Assembly (NCBI RefSeq): GCF_014529935.1
Contig: NZ_JACVFC010000002.1
Location: 186,001 to 250,000 of the forward strand
Length of the DNA: 64,000 nucleotides
Direction: 5' to 3'
DNA from: Chitinophaga qingshengii
GTDB taxonomy: Bacteria > Bacteroidota > Bacteroidia > Chitinophagales > Chitinophagaceae
The notes under the pieces are model-generated. The model ran no database searches and was not told the origin of the DNA. It was given only the letters and a program-made list of their open reading frames with translations. A program made the position numbers and the translations under genes. Positions within the stretch are counted from its first letter, which is position 1; every line of letters starts with the position of its first letter. This document shows, one piece after another, positions 19,350 to 27,995 of this stretch.

Positions 19350-19369
19350 GCATCCTGAAAAATACGATA

Positions 19370-19403
19370 AAAAATCCCGGCCATTACGTCCGGGATTTTT
19401 TTT
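19370..19403 (+). terminator. Intrinsic terminator after yajC
   Basis: An 11-bp stem (19370-19380 with 19390-19400), core ATCCCGG/CCGGGAT, with a T-run to 19403. Confidence 0.88.
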
Positions 19404-19441
19404 ATCCTTAGTTTACATTATTGATTCAACCATCTGGATTT

Positions 19442-20041
19442 ATGTTAAAGGTAGGTATCACCGGCGGTATCGGTTCCGGCAAAAGCACTGTCAGCAAGAT
19501 ATTTGAACTGCTGGGCGTTCCTGTGTATTACGCAGACGAACGTGCCAAAGATATCCTTGTCAGAGACCCCGAGCTGGCTGCTGCCGTACGGCAGCATTTT
19601 GGAGCAGCCACTTACGATGCCAACGGCGCCCTGAACCGTAAATACCTGGGCAACATAGTATTCAACGACAAGGACAAACTGGCACTGCTCAACTCCCTGG
19701 TGCATCCTGCCACCATCCGCGATTCCAACCTCTGGGCCAGTCAGCAAACCACTCCCTATGTGCTGAAAGAAGCTGCCCTGCTGTTTGAATCCGAATCCTT
19801 CCACTACCTCGACAAAATCATCGGCGTATATGCCCCTCAGCCCCTGCGCATGTTACGGGTGATGAAACGGGATAACGTTACCCGTGAAGAAGTACTGGCC
19901 CGTATGCATAAACAGATCGACGAAAAGATCAAAATGCGTTTATGCGACTACGTTATACAGAACGATGAACAGCAGCTGGTGATACCGCAGGTACTGGCCC
20001 TGCACCAGGAACTGCTGCAGCTCGCCGGTGCTGCCCGGTAA
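19442..20041 (+). CDS. coaE: Dephospho-CoA kinase
   Basis: CoaE phosphorylates dephospho-CoA at the 3'-hydroxyl, the last step of coenzyme A synthesis. The 199-residue protein starts MLKVGITGGIGSGKSTVSK with a perfect P-loop, followed by GVPVYYADERAKD and HPATIRDSNLW of the CoA-binding part. The upstream in-frame TTG at 19421 is rejected because the protein family begins right at this ATG. It lies behind the yajC terminator and so probably has its own promoter. Confidence 0.94.
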   Translation: MLKVGITGGIGSGKSTVSKIFELLGVPVYYADERAKDILVRDPELAAAVRQHFGAATYDANGALNRKYLGNIVFNDKDKLALLNSLVHPATIRDSNLWASQQTTPYVLKEAALLFESESFHYLDKIIGVYAPQPLRMLRVMKRDNVTREEVLARMHKQIDEKIKMRLCDYVIQNDEQQLVIPQVLALHQELLQLAGAAR

Positions 20042-20088
20042 AGGTTACCTGGCGTATACCACCTCTCCTGCCGCTGCCTGTTTTTCTT

Positions 20089-20096
20089 TAACTTTG
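20089..20096 (+). promoter_or_regulatory. Possible -7 box for the A-type Fe-S protein gene
   Basis: TAACTTTG fits TAnnTTTG exactly and lies 17 bases before the ATG at 20114. No convincing -33 element was found. Confidence 0.4.
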
Positions 20097-20113
20097 CGAA
20101 AAACAGCGTACCC

Positions 20114-20425
20114 ATGACCAACAGCTTTACTGCCCCCCTGCAACTGACCGACAACGCCACAGCCGTATTAAAACAGCTGCTGCAAGGCGACGTGGAAGCA
20201 CCCTTTCTGCGTATAGGCGTAAAAGGCGGCGGATGTTCCGGCATGGCGTACATGCTGGGTTTTGATGCCCGTCAGGAAGATGATGACCTGTTTGATATTG
20301 GCGGTGTTCCCGTGATCATCAAAAAAGCACATGGTATGTATCTGGTAGGCCTGGAAGTAGATTACCAGGACCAGGGCGATACACGGGGGTTTGTGTTTAA
20401 TAAACCAACATCCCTCCAGGGCTGA
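20114..20425 (+). CDS. HesB/IscA-type Fe-S carrier with altered C-terminus
   Basis: The 103-residue protein has the A-type fold: LTDNATAVLKQLL, LRIGVKGGGCSGMAYMLGF with the first conserved cysteine, and VDYQDQGDTRGFVFNKP. Family members normally continue with a Cys-Gly-Cys-Gly tail that supplies the other two metal ligands. Here the frame runs into a REP-like hairpin and stops after TSLQG, so those cysteines are missing. Such carriers pass Fe-S clusters to target enzymes; this copy is probably impaired, or it works with only one cysteine. The fold call is secure, the function less so. Confidence 0.8.
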   Translation: MTNSFTAPLQLTDNATAVLKQLLQGDVEAPFLRIGVKGGGCSGMAYMLGFDARQEDDDLFDIGGVPVIIKKAHGMYLVGLEVDYQDQGDTRGFVFNKPTSLQG

Positions 20426-20484
20426 AGCCCTGGGCTAAGATGTCGTTCAATTTCCTGAGGATGAAGCATCCATTCGTTTAGGAA
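20408..20484 (+). repeat. REP-like element with two hairpins
   Basis: The first hairpin has CCAGGG (20416-20421) with CCCTGG (20428-20433) and outer arms ACATC (20408-20412) with GATGT (20439-20443). The second pairs TTCCT (20452-20456) with AGGAA (20480-20484) around GGATG/CATCC (20459-20463 and 20467-20471). Such GGGCTGAAGCCC palindromes resemble REP sequences mobilised by RAYT transposases. It overlaps the last codons of the HesB/IscA-type gene. Confidence 0.6.
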
Positions 20485-20524
20485 TGATACTATATTAAAT
20501 CCGGGATGATGACCTGGTTCCAAT

Positions 20525-20558
20525 AAAAAAGCCTGCTATTTACATAGCAGGCTTTTTT
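20525..20558. terminator. Bidirectional terminator between Fe-S carrier and secDF
   Basis: GCCTGCTAT (20531-20539) pairs with ATAGCAGGC (20544-20552), with flanking A6 and T-run, so it can end transcription in both directions between convergent genes. Confidence 0.9.
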
Positions 20559-20588
20559 TGTCAAACATATTTTTCAGCTATCACTTAC

Positions 20589-23500
20589 TTATTTGGTAGC
20601 GGGCGTTGGTTTCTTTTCAGCAACAGCAATCGCGTCGCTTTCGTTGGACAGCTGGTTTTTCTTGTCGAAGTCTACCAGTACCGGTGCAGCCACGAAGATG
20701 GAAGAGTAAGTACCGGTGATAACGCCGATCAGCATAGCGAAGGCGAAACCGCGGGTTACTTCACCACCGAAGATGAACAGTACCAGGATGGTCAGGAATA
20801 CCGTGAGAGACGTCATGATAGTACGGCTCAGGGTATCGTTGATCGCTTTGTTGATCACAGTATCCCTGTCTCTGCCATGTTCGCCGGTTTTAAAGTATTC
20901 ACGGATACGGTCGAATACGATTACGGTATCGTTCATGGAGAAGCCGATCACGGTGAGGATAGCGGCGATAAAGTGCTGGTCGATTTCCAGGGTGAAAGGA
21001 ACGATATCCTTAAACCAGGAGAACACAGCCAGGGTCAGTAATACGTCGTGCAGCAGCGAGAAGATAGTACCGATAGAGTACTGCCATTTGCTGAAGCGGA
21101 TCAGGATGTATACGAAGATTACGAGGATGGACAACACGGTTGCTTTTACCGCACCGGCGCGCAAGTCGTCGGAGATGGTAGGTGATACCGTTTGTGAACC
21201 GATCACATAGCGGGTGTTGAACACTTCCGGTGTAACGGAGGCTTCGTAGTATGGTTTCAGGCCGTGGTACAGCTTAGCCATTACTTCCTGGTCAACCGCC
21301 AGGCTTTGCTGCTCAATTTTATAAGCAGTCGTGATGCTCAGCTGGTTGGTATTACCAATGGTTTTTACAAATACTTCGCCATCAAATTCCTTCTTCAGTA
21401 CGTTAGCTACTTCCTGTCTGTTGGTTGGTTTTTCGAAACGAACCGTGAAACTACGGCCACCGGAGAAATCGATACCGTGGTCGAAGCCATGGAAGAAGGA
21501 AGTGATACCACCGATCGCAACGATGATGGAGATGATGTAAGCATATTTACGTTTACCTACGAAGTCGAAGGCGGCGTGTTTAAATACTTTCCTGGAGATC
21601 GGCGTAAAGTATTCGAAGTGTCTTTTCTTGTTAGTCCACCAGTCGGTGATCATCCGGGATACGAGGATACCGCAGAACAGGGACAGGAGCAGACCGATGA
21701 TTTGGGTGGTAGCAAAGCCGAGTACCGGGCCCAGACCGAAGTAGAACAGGATAAACGCGGTGAGCAGGGAGGTAACGTGACCATCGAGTACAGGTGCATA
21801 AGAGCGTTTGTAACCGTGGGAGATCGCGTCAGGGTAGCTTCTGCCATGCGTGAGTTCATCCTTGATCCTTTCGAAGATAATTACGTTGGTATCCACCGCC
21901 ATACCGATGGTGAGTACCAGACCTGCGATACCAGCCATAGTAAGCGTAGCTCCGAGGGAGGCCAGGATACCGAAGGTAAACAGCAGGTTGAGCACCAGGG
22001 CGATGTTAGCCACCCAGCCGGCGCTATTATAATATACCAGCATCAAAACGAAGATGATGGCGAAGGAGATCATGAAGGATTTGGCACCGGCGGCAATTGA
22101 TTCAGCGCCGAGGGTGGGTCCTACGATTTGTTCCTGTACAATGCGGGCCGGAGCGGGCATTTTACCGGATTTCAGGATATTGGCCAGGTCATTGGCTTCT
22201 TCCATGGTAAAGCTACCGGAGATAGAAGAGCGGCCGCCTGCGATTTCGCCCTGGATAGACGGAGCAGAGTAAACGATATTATCGAGAACGATCGCTACGA
22301 AGTTCAGGGTAGAAGGATCTTTCGGGTTGGCGGGAGACAGTTCACCGGTCAGTTTTTTCCATTCATGGGCACCTACGTTGTCCATAGTCATGCTGATTTC
22401 CGGCTGGTTGTCCGGACCAACGTCCTGACGGGCATCCACGATCCTTTCGCCGCCAACGCGGGGAGAAGGATTAGCCGGGTTTACTTTCAGCACGTAGATA
22501 GCCATGAGGCCATGTTTATCGTCTTTATTTTCCGGGCCGAACGCAAATACCGCGTCTTTAGGCAGGATAGCCTGTACAGCCGGCATGCGGAGGTATTGGC
22601 GGAAAGTGGCGGTATCTTTAGGCAGGATACGGCCGATAGACGGGCTGGGAACCAGGGAGCCGGACTGCGGGTCGATCATGGGGATCATGATAGCGAACAG
22701 CGGGTTTTGTTTCCGTTGTTCAGCGAACATTTGTTCCTGGGATGATTTAGTGCTGTCTTTTACGGTTTTACCGGTATCTTTTTTAGCCAGGTAGTCGCTC
22801 AGTTTACCTTCCTTGCTGGTATCAGCCGGGTTAGCGTTTGCAGCAGCGGCAGTAGCCTGGGTAGTGTCGGTGGCAGCCGGTTTAGCAGCAGCGCCGCCCT
22901 GTGCAGTCCTGATGGCTTCATTCATCGGGTTCAGCACATTCTGGAAGAATTCAGGGCTGTTTTTGTAAACTTCGCGGAATTCCAGGTTAGCAGTAGCCTG
23001 CAGGTATTTACGTACGCGTTCAGCATTGTCCACACCGGCCAGTTCCACAGAGATCAGACCTTTATTTTCATCGAGGCTGATGTTTGGCTGTGCCACCCCG
23101 AATTTATCGATACGTTTTTGCAGTACGATATAGGTGTTTTTGATGGCTGCATGAGATTCCTTGCGGATCATGTCCAACACCTGCTGGTTGGAGGAGTTGA
23201 AGTTGATGTCTTTCTGGTACGCGTTGGCAAAGATAGTCGCCAGACGGCCCTGGGGAGCAACTTCAGCGTATGTCTGCCCGAACAGTGTAACAAAATCGGC
23301 CTGATTGGTCTTTTTGCGTTCTTCAGCCAGATCCAGCGCTTTGTTAAATGCAGGGTCCTTGGATTGACCGGAGAGGGCGCGGATAACATCTTCCACACTT
23401 ACTTCCAGTACCACGTTCATACCACCTACGAGATCCAGGCCCAGATTCAGTTCTTTTTCTTTGGCCTTGGTGTAGGTAACGTACCATGGGAACCCGGCAA

Positions 23501-23762
23501 TCTGTTTACCGCTGGTACTGTCCACGATCTCTTGTCTTCTTGTTTTGGTGAATCCTTTCAGCGTGTCAGAATAGAAGCCCTGCAGTTCTTTACTACCGGG
23601 ATATTTCTGTTCAGGTGTAGGGAATTGCTTGGCCACATCGGTCTCAGCCTGCCGCTCTATCTTCTTCTCATAGTTCCGCACCAAAAACGTGAAGGACAGT
23701 TGATACAAAGAGATAAGGATCAGTGCGATGGCAAAAAATCTTACCAGTCCTTTTAGTTGCAT
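20589..23762 (-). CDS. secDF: Fused protein translocase SecD-SecF
   Basis: SecDF uses the proton gradient to pull secreted proteins through SecYEG. The 1057-residue chain holds SecD and SecF in tandem, the normal Bacteroidota form: an N-terminal helix (VRFFAIALILISLYQL), the large periplasmic domain with LNLGLDLVGGMNVVLEV, six-helix unit with GMAVDTNVIIFERIKDEL, then SecF starting with FFHGFDHGIDFSGGRSFTVR and ending with GFSMNDTVIVFDRIREY. The start at 23762 is chosen because an upstream TTG at 23807 lies within the -7 promoter box. A low-complexity Ala/Thr insert lies near residues 295-330. Confidence 0.96.
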   Translation of the reverse strand: MQLKGLVRFFAIALILISLYQLSFTFLVRNYEKKIERQAETDVAKQFPTPEQKYPGSKELQGFYSDTLKGFTKTRRQEIVDSTSGKQIAGFPWYVTYTKAKEKELNLGLDLVGGMNVVLEVSVEDVIRALSGQSKDPAFNKALDLAEERKKTNQADFVTLFGQTYAEVAPQGRLATIFANAYQKDINFNSSNQQVLDMIRKESHAAIKNTYIVLQKRIDKFGVAQPNISLDENKGLISVELAGVDNAERVRKYLQATANLEFREVYKNSPEFFQNVLNPMNEAIRTAQGGAAAKPAATDTTQATAAAANANPADTSKEGKLSDYLAKKDTGKTVKDSTKSSQEQMFAEQRKQNPLFAIMIPMIDPQSGSLVPSPSIGRILPKDTATFRQYLRMPAVQAILPKDAVFAFGPENKDDKHGLMAIYVLKVNPANPSPRVGGERIVDARQDVGPDNQPEISMTMDNVGAHEWKKLTGELSPANPKDPSTLNFVAIVLDNIVYSAPSIQGEIAGGRSSISGSFTMEEANDLANILKSGKMPAPARIVQEQIVGPTLGAESIAAGAKSFMISFAIIFVLMLVYYNSAGWVANIALVLNLLFTFGILASLGATLTMAGIAGLVLTIGMAVDTNVIIFERIKDELTHGRSYPDAISHGYKRSYAPVLDGHVTSLLTAFILFYFGLGPVLGFATTQIIGLLLSLFCGILVSRMITDWWTNKKRHFEYFTPISRKVFKHAAFDFVGKRKYAYIISIIVAIGGITSFFHGFDHGIDFSGGRSFTVRFEKPTNRQEVANVLKKEFDGEVFVKTIGNTNQLSITTAYKIEQQSLAVDQEVMAKLYHGLKPYYEASVTPEVFNTRYVIGSQTVSPTISDDLRAGAVKATVLSILVIFVYILIRFSKWQYSIGTIFSLLHDVLLTLAVFSWFKDIVPFTLEIDQHFIAAILTVIGFSMNDTVIVFDRIREYFKTGEHGRDRDTVINKAINDTLSRTIMTSLTVFLTILVLFIFGGEVTRGFAFAMLIGVITGTYSSIFVAAPVLVDFDKKNQLSNESDAIAVAEKKPTPATK

Positions 23763-23804
23763 GTTGTTTGTTTCGGGTTTATAATAAAAAAATTTTAAGA
23801 GTTG

Positions 23805-23834
23805 CAAAGATAGAATTTAAATTGATATATTAAA
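23805..23834 (-). promoter_or_regulatory. Promoter of secDF
   Basis: On the minus strand TTTA (23834-23831), 18 bases, then TATCTTTG (23812-23805), a perfect TAnnTTTG box. The leader would be about 38 nt. Confidence 0.6.
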
Positions 23835-23979
23835 GCCCTTGTTAAAAGAGGAGGAAAATCAATATACGATTGACTTTAAAGGCTTAGTGACATCTATTTT
23901 TTCTAAATCCGCGATCTTGGTTTTTTCCAGTTTTTAGGTATATTTCTTTGCTTTACACTCAAGTAATACCGACAAATAT

Positions 23980-25194
23980 ATGCAAACCCACCATTATCCG
24001 GCAACAGATAATTTCCCTGAGGCGTTGCTTAAAAGTCGAAAAGCCGCTGTGGCCAAGGTATTCAGGGATGCCGCCGCCCACCGGCTGCAACTTATTTACA
24101 CCCGGATAGACCGGGATAAGCAGCAGGGGCCGCATTTTACTGACTTTCACTTTGGCATAGGGCGGGGCTGGTATTGTTATCCGGCGTCCACCGTAAAGCT
24201 CCCCACCGCTGTGCTGGCGCTGGAGAAGCTGAATGACCTGCAGATTCCGGGGCTGAACCGGCATACCCCCATGTTCACCCGGGCGTTGCCCGGTGTTAAT
24301 CCGGGAGTACTGCATGATTATTCGGCAGCCGGCAAGCTACCATCCATCTCGCATTATATCAAAAAAATTTTCCTGATCAGCGATAACGATGCCTATAACC
24401 GGCTCTACGAATTCCTTGGACAAGAGCCACTGAACCGGCGTTTATGGGAATTAGGGTATACCGGCACCGAAATCCGGCACCGGGTAGGGCTGCCTCTGCA
24501 TGCTGCGGCCAATATGCATACCAACGGCGTTTATTTCCGGAGCGGCCGGCAGTTGCTGTATGAACAACCGGAGCAGGCCAGTACCCTGCAATTTCCCCTG
24601 CGTCGGGACCTGGCAGGTTTGCAGCATATTGACCACCGGGGCAGGCTGGAAAAGGGTCCTATGGACTTCTCCCACCGCAACCGTTTACCGCTCAACGAAC
24701 TCCACCAGATGATGCGGCAGCTATTTTTTCCGGAGGCTGTAACAAATCTTTCACAGTTCCGTTTAACGGAAGAAGATTACAATTTTTTGTATTGTTGTAT
24801 GTCCCAATACCCGGGGGAATCAACAGATCCGGTGTATGATGAGGGGCAATACCATCCGGCTTATGCGAAGTTGCTGCTTTTTGGCGGACAGAAAACAGCC
24901 TGCATACCAGACCATATCAGGATTTTCAACAAGCCAGGCTGGGCTTATGGTTTTTTGACGGATACGGCTTATATCGCGGACTATGCCAATCATGTAGAGT
25001 TTATGCTCTCTGCCAGCCTGCTGGTGAATAAGGACGGTCCCCTGGGTGATGACCAGGAAGCCTTTGAGTCGATCGGGAAACCATTTTTGAAAGCCCTGGG
25101 CGAACTGATATATGAAGAGGAATTACAGCGCAAAAAAAAGTATCAACCGAACCTGGATCGTTTCAGGATACATCAGAGAACACAAATTTTATAA
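23980..25194 (+). CDS. Class A beta-lactamase-like serine hydrolase
   Basis: The 404-residue protein has the serine active-site motif SxxK in YPASTVKLP (S70, K73) and an SDN-type motif in LISDNDAYNRLY (S134-N136), as in class A beta-lactamases and related penicillin-recognising hydrolases. I see no clear KTG triad. Unlike true beta-lactamases no signal peptide is visible, and no in-frame ATG, GTG or TTG precedes this ATG after the upstream stop at 23935. It may act on a different amide or ester substrate. It precedes the DUF4397 lipoprotein by 26 bases. Confidence 0.72.
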   Translation: MQTHHYPATDNFPEALLKSRKAAVAKVFRDAAAHRLQLIYTRIDRDKQQGPHFTDFHFGIGRGWYCYPASTVKLPTAVLALEKLNDLQIPGLNRHTPMFTRALPGVNPGVLHDYSAAGKLPSISHYIKKIFLISDNDAYNRLYEFLGQEPLNRRLWELGYTGTEIRHRVGLPLHAAANMHTNGVYFRSGRQLLYEQPEQASTLQFPLRRDLAGLQHIDHRGRLEKGPMDFSHRNRLPLNELHQMMRQLFFPEAVTNLSQFRLTEEDYNFLYCCMSQYPGESTDPVYDEGQYHPAYAKLLLFGGQKTACIPDHIRIFNKPGWAYGFLTDTAYIADYANHVEFMLSASLLVNKDGPLGDDQEAFESIGKPFLKALGELIYEEELQRKKKYQPNLDRFRIHQRTQIL

Positions 25195-25220
25195 ACACCA
25201 TACTAAAAAACTGTGAGCTA

Positions 25221-25946
25221 ATGCAGATCAAAAAAAATCGTGTTTGGGCGATGGCCGCCCTGTTGGGTGGAGTAATCGGGCTTTCATCCTGCCTGAAACA
25301 AAATGACCCGGGACCACAACGTATGAACTATACCGGCGCTATCATCAACGGCGCTTATCTGCCTTCCAACGTAGATATTTTTAACAACGGCGGTAAAATG
25401 AACTCCGGCGCCTACAAAACCGGTAACTCTGCTCCTTTCCTGGACCTTCCGGGCCTCAAAACCTTCTCTTTCCGTCAGCTGAACGGTGTTGGCCTGGACT
25501 CTGTTACCCAGCAACTGGACTCCCTGAAGTATTACACTATTATTACCTATAACGACGGGACTAAGAAATTTACTTCCCGCCTGTTCCAGGAAGATTTCAG
25601 CTCCCTGTCACAGTCCAAAGTGAACTTCCGGTTCATTAACCTGAGCCCGAATGCAGGCGCAGTGGATCTTTACATCAACAATAAAAAAGTAGCCGAGAAC
25701 CAGCCGTTCTCTGTGAATGCGTCCTGGCAATCAGTAGATCCTTTCAGCAATTCCGTGGAATATTATGTAACCGTGGCCGGTGAAACCGCTCAACTGGTGA
25801 AAGGTACTTCCCGTCAGTCTTCCGGTTCTACCCAGGTAGCATTCCAACCGGGATACGCTTATACCATTTACCTGGCAGGCGCTAAAGACAGCACCGGTGA
25901 TAACAAACTGCAGCTGTACTACCTGTCCCACACATCCAGCTACTAG
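25221..25946 (+). CDS. DUF4397-like lipoprotein
   Basis: The 241-residue protein begins with a lipoprotein signal ending in LSSC (MQIKKNRVWAMAALLGGVIG then the lipobox). The rest is beta-rich, with two repeats of the form VNFRFINLSPNAGAVDLYINN and VAFQPGYAYTIYLAG typical of DUF4397 domains, which are found on Bacteroidota surface lipoproteins. The function is not known. A 39-bp arm palindrome begins in its stop codon. Confidence 0.72.
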   Translation: MQIKKNRVWAMAALLGGVIGLSSCLKQNDPGPQRMNYTGAIINGAYLPSNVDIFNNGGKMNSGAYKTGNSAPFLDLPGLKTFSFRQLNGVGLDSVTQQLDSLKYYTIITYNDGTKKFTSRLFQEDFSSLSQSKVNFRFINLSPNAGAVDLYINNKKVAENQPFSVNASWQSVDPFSNSVEYYVTVAGETAQLVKGTSRQSSGSTQVAFQPGYAYTIYLAGAKDSTGDNKLQLYYLSHTSSY

Positions 25947-26122
25947 TTCTCGCAAAGAGCGCTAAGGAGCAAAGAGCGCAAAGATTATATAAGAAGATTA
26001 TATATAATTATAATAAAGGAAGCAAAGGAGCGGAGATCAAATATTGATCTTCGCTCCTTTGCTTCCTTATTTAAACTAAAAAACTTTGCGTTCTTTGCTC
26101 CTTAGCGCTCTTTGCGAGAACT
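25945..26122. repeat. Nested long palindrome
   Basis: The outer arms, 25945-25983 and 26084-26122, are 39 bases with one mismatch (words such as CTCGCAAAGAGCGCTAAGGA). Inside, 26016-26040 and 26044-26068 form a 25-bp stem with one mismatch and a 3-base loop. The region between is a run of A/T (TTATATATAATTATAA). The structure starts in the stop codon of the DUF4397 gene and ends 17 bases before the -7 box of the aminotransferase. Confidence 0.9.
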
Positions 26123-26139
26123 AAGCGAGAATTTTTATG

Positions 26140-26147
26140 TAGGTTTG
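26140..26147 (+). promoter_or_regulatory. -7 box of the aminotransferase gene
   Basis: TAGGTTTG fits TAnnTTTG exactly and lies 24 bases before the ATG at 26172. A TTTG at 26111-26114, within the palindrome arm, is 25 bases upstream, longer than usual. Confidence 0.5.
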
Positions 26148-26171
26148 TTCCGGTCAATCCAATATTTAGAT

Positions 26172-27365
26172 ATGAATCAACTAGCAGAAAGGCTGTCACG
26201 GATTTCCGAGCCTCAAACCATTAAAATGGCCAAACTTGGCCGAGAGCTGAGAGCACAGGGCATAGACATTGTAGACCTGAGTATTGGAGAACCAGACTTT
26301 GATACGCCCGAACATATCCGCGAAGCCGCCAAAAAGGCGATAGATGAGGGATTTACTCACTACACTCCCGTAGCTGGCTATGCAGAAGTAAGACAGGCAG
26401 TGGTGCATAAACTGAAGCGCGATAACGGTCTTGACTATACGCCTGAACAGATAGTCGTGACTACCGGCGCCAAACAAAGCCTGGCCAACGTAGTACTGAG
26501 TATTGTAAATCCGGGCGATGAAGTGATCATCCCTACGCCTTACTGGGTAACGTACTCCGAACAGGTGGCGCTTTGCCAGGGTACCGTGGTGTTTGTGCCC
26601 AGCAGCATCGAAAACAATTACAAGATTACGCCTGAACAGCTGGAAGCGGCCATCACGCCGAAAACCAGGCTGTTTATGTTCTCCTCCCCCTGCAACCCTA
26701 CCGGTTCTGTTTATTCCAAATCTGAACTGGAAGGACTGGCTGCCGTATTTGCGAAACATCCGCAGATCTTCATCATTTCTGATGAAATCTATGAATATAT
26801 TAACTACGTCGGCAAACATGAAAGCATTGCGCAGTTTCCCGGTATGAAAGAGCGCACTATCGTGATCAATGGCCTCAGTAAAGGTTTTGCGATGACCGGC
26901 TGGCGCCTGGGTTACCTGGCGGCTCCCCTGGATATCGCCAAAGCCTGCGATAAAATCCAGAGCCAGTTTACCTCCGCTACCTGCTCCATTACACAGCGCG
27001 CTGCCATCACCGCCCTCACCGGCGAACTGACCACCGCTGAAAATATGGTGGCCGAATTCAAAAAACGGCGCGCTTACATACACGAGGCCCTGCAAACTAT
27101 TCCCGGGCTGAAAGTCAATGATCCGGAGGGCGCTTTTTATATGTTCCCGGATATCAGCGCATTCTTCAACAAATCATTTGAAGATGCTCATATTAAAAAT
27201 GCAGACGACCTCTGTATGTACCTGCTGCACAAAGCGCATGTGTCTGTAGTGACAGGTGTAGCCTTCCAGCAGCCCAACTGTATCCGTCTGTCTTACGCCA
27301 CCAGTATGGCGAACCTGGAAAAAGGCGTCGCCAGGCTGAAAGAATGGCTGGGCAAACTGAAATAA
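26172..27365 (+). CDS. Aspartate aminotransferase (class I, PLP)
   Basis: The 397-residue enzyme moves the amino group between aspartate (or related amino acids) and 2-oxoglutarate. It starts MNQLAERLSRISEPQTIKMA and has IDEGFTHYTPVAGYAEVRQA, the PLP phosphate and substrate segment SSPCNPTGSVYS, ISDEIYEYINY, the Schiff-base lysine in INGLSKGFAMTGWRLGY and the C-terminal IRLSYATS. An upstream in-frame start at 26112 lies inside the palindrome and before the promoter box, and is rejected. Substrate range beyond aspartate is not certain. Confidence 0.92.
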   Translation: MNQLAERLSRISEPQTIKMAKLGRELRAQGIDIVDLSIGEPDFDTPEHIREAAKKAIDEGFTHYTPVAGYAEVRQAVVHKLKRDNGLDYTPEQIVVTTGAKQSLANVVLSIVNPGDEVIIPTPYWVTYSEQVALCQGTVVFVPSSIENNYKITPEQLEAAITPKTRLFMFSSPCNPTGSVYSKSELEGLAAVFAKHPQIFIISDEIYEYINYVGKHESIAQFPGMKERTIVINGLSKGFAMTGWRLGYLAAPLDIAKACDKIQSQFTSATCSITQRAAITALTGELTTAENMVAEFKKRRAYIHEALQTIPGLKVNDPEGAFYMFPDISAFFNKSFEDAHIKNADDLCMYLLHKAHVSVVTGVAFQQPNCIRLSYATSMANLEKGVARLKEWLGKLK

Positions 27366-27371
27366 TTACAG

Positions 27372-27420
27372 ATTACGAATTACGAATTTTGCGGCGGCGC
27401 CGCGATTTGTAATTCGTAAT
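27372..27420. repeat. Palindrome with GC core, ATTACGAAT type
   Basis: The arms 27372-27387 and 27405-27420 (ATTACGAATTACGAAT type) pair with one mismatch; a GCGGC/GCCGC hairpin (27391-27403) lies in the centre. It follows the aminotransferase stop by six bases and may act as its terminator. Confidence 0.75.
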
Positions 27421-27443
27421 TTACATTTAGTTATTTTTTTATA

Positions 27444-27451
27444 TATATTTG
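27444..27451 (+). promoter_or_regulatory. -7 box of the gene at 27474
   Basis: TATATTTG fits TAnnTTTG exactly and ends 22 bases before the ATG at 27474. The only -33 candidate, TTTA at 27426, is spaced shorter than usual. Confidence 0.4.
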
Positions 27452-27473
27452 CGGCTCAAAATGTTCTGATAAG

Positions 27474-27995
27474 ATGAATTCCCAACAGATGCTGTACCTG
27501 GCATTGACGATTGGCGCCGTTGCCGTTGTGTACATGACCGTTCGTGATATTTTTAAGAAAAAAAAGGCCGCACCTGCTCCTGAAAGTCAGCCGCAGACGG
27601 TCAACCCTGCCGTGCTTCCTCTTCAATTGCAGGCCTATGAGCGGTTGGCGTTGTATATAGACCGTATTACGCCGCAGAGCCTGATCGGCCGTATCTTTCA
27701 GCCGGGCATGAGTGCAGTGGACATGCAGATTGCGATGGTACAGAGCATCAAATCAGAATATGAGCACAACATTACCCAGCAGATCTATGTATCTGCCATG
27801 GCCTGGGAAGCGGTGAAAACACTGAAGGAACAAACTATTTCCGTGATTAACCAGGTAGCGGTGCAATTAGCGCCCGATGCGCCGGCATTGGAACTGAACC
27901 GCCAGTTACTGGAAGTGTTTATGCAGGCAGGCGAATCTCCCGCCGAGCTGACGGCCCAGATCATTAATGCAGAAGCCAAAAGGCTGATGAAATAA
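27474..27995 (+). CDS. Membrane-anchored conserved protein of unknown function
   Basis: The 173-residue protein has one N-terminal transmembrane helix (MLYLALTIGAVAVVYMTV), a basic stretch (FKKKKAA), a proline-rich linker and then an almost all-helical domain from about residue 45 (LQLQAYERLALYIDRITPQSL). I recognise it only as a type common in Bacteroidota. The layout suggests a cytoplasmic helical domain tethered to the inner membrane. Its stop codon directly abuts that of the convergent M23 gene. Confidence 0.7.
   Translation: MNSQQMLYLALTIGAVAVVYMTVRDIFKKKKAAPAPESQPQTVNPAVLPLQLQAYERLALYIDRITPQSLIGRIFQPGMSAVDMQIAMVQSIKSEYEHNITQQIYVSAMAWEAVKTLKEQTISVINQVAVQLAPDAPALELNRQLLEVFMQAGESPAELTAQIINAEAKRLMK

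Noticed and set aside
19350..19441. Missing YbbR-like gene between yajC and coaE
   Set aside because: The gap is only a terminator and spacer; the absence is noted, but gene order varies in this phylum, so it is not evidence of loss.
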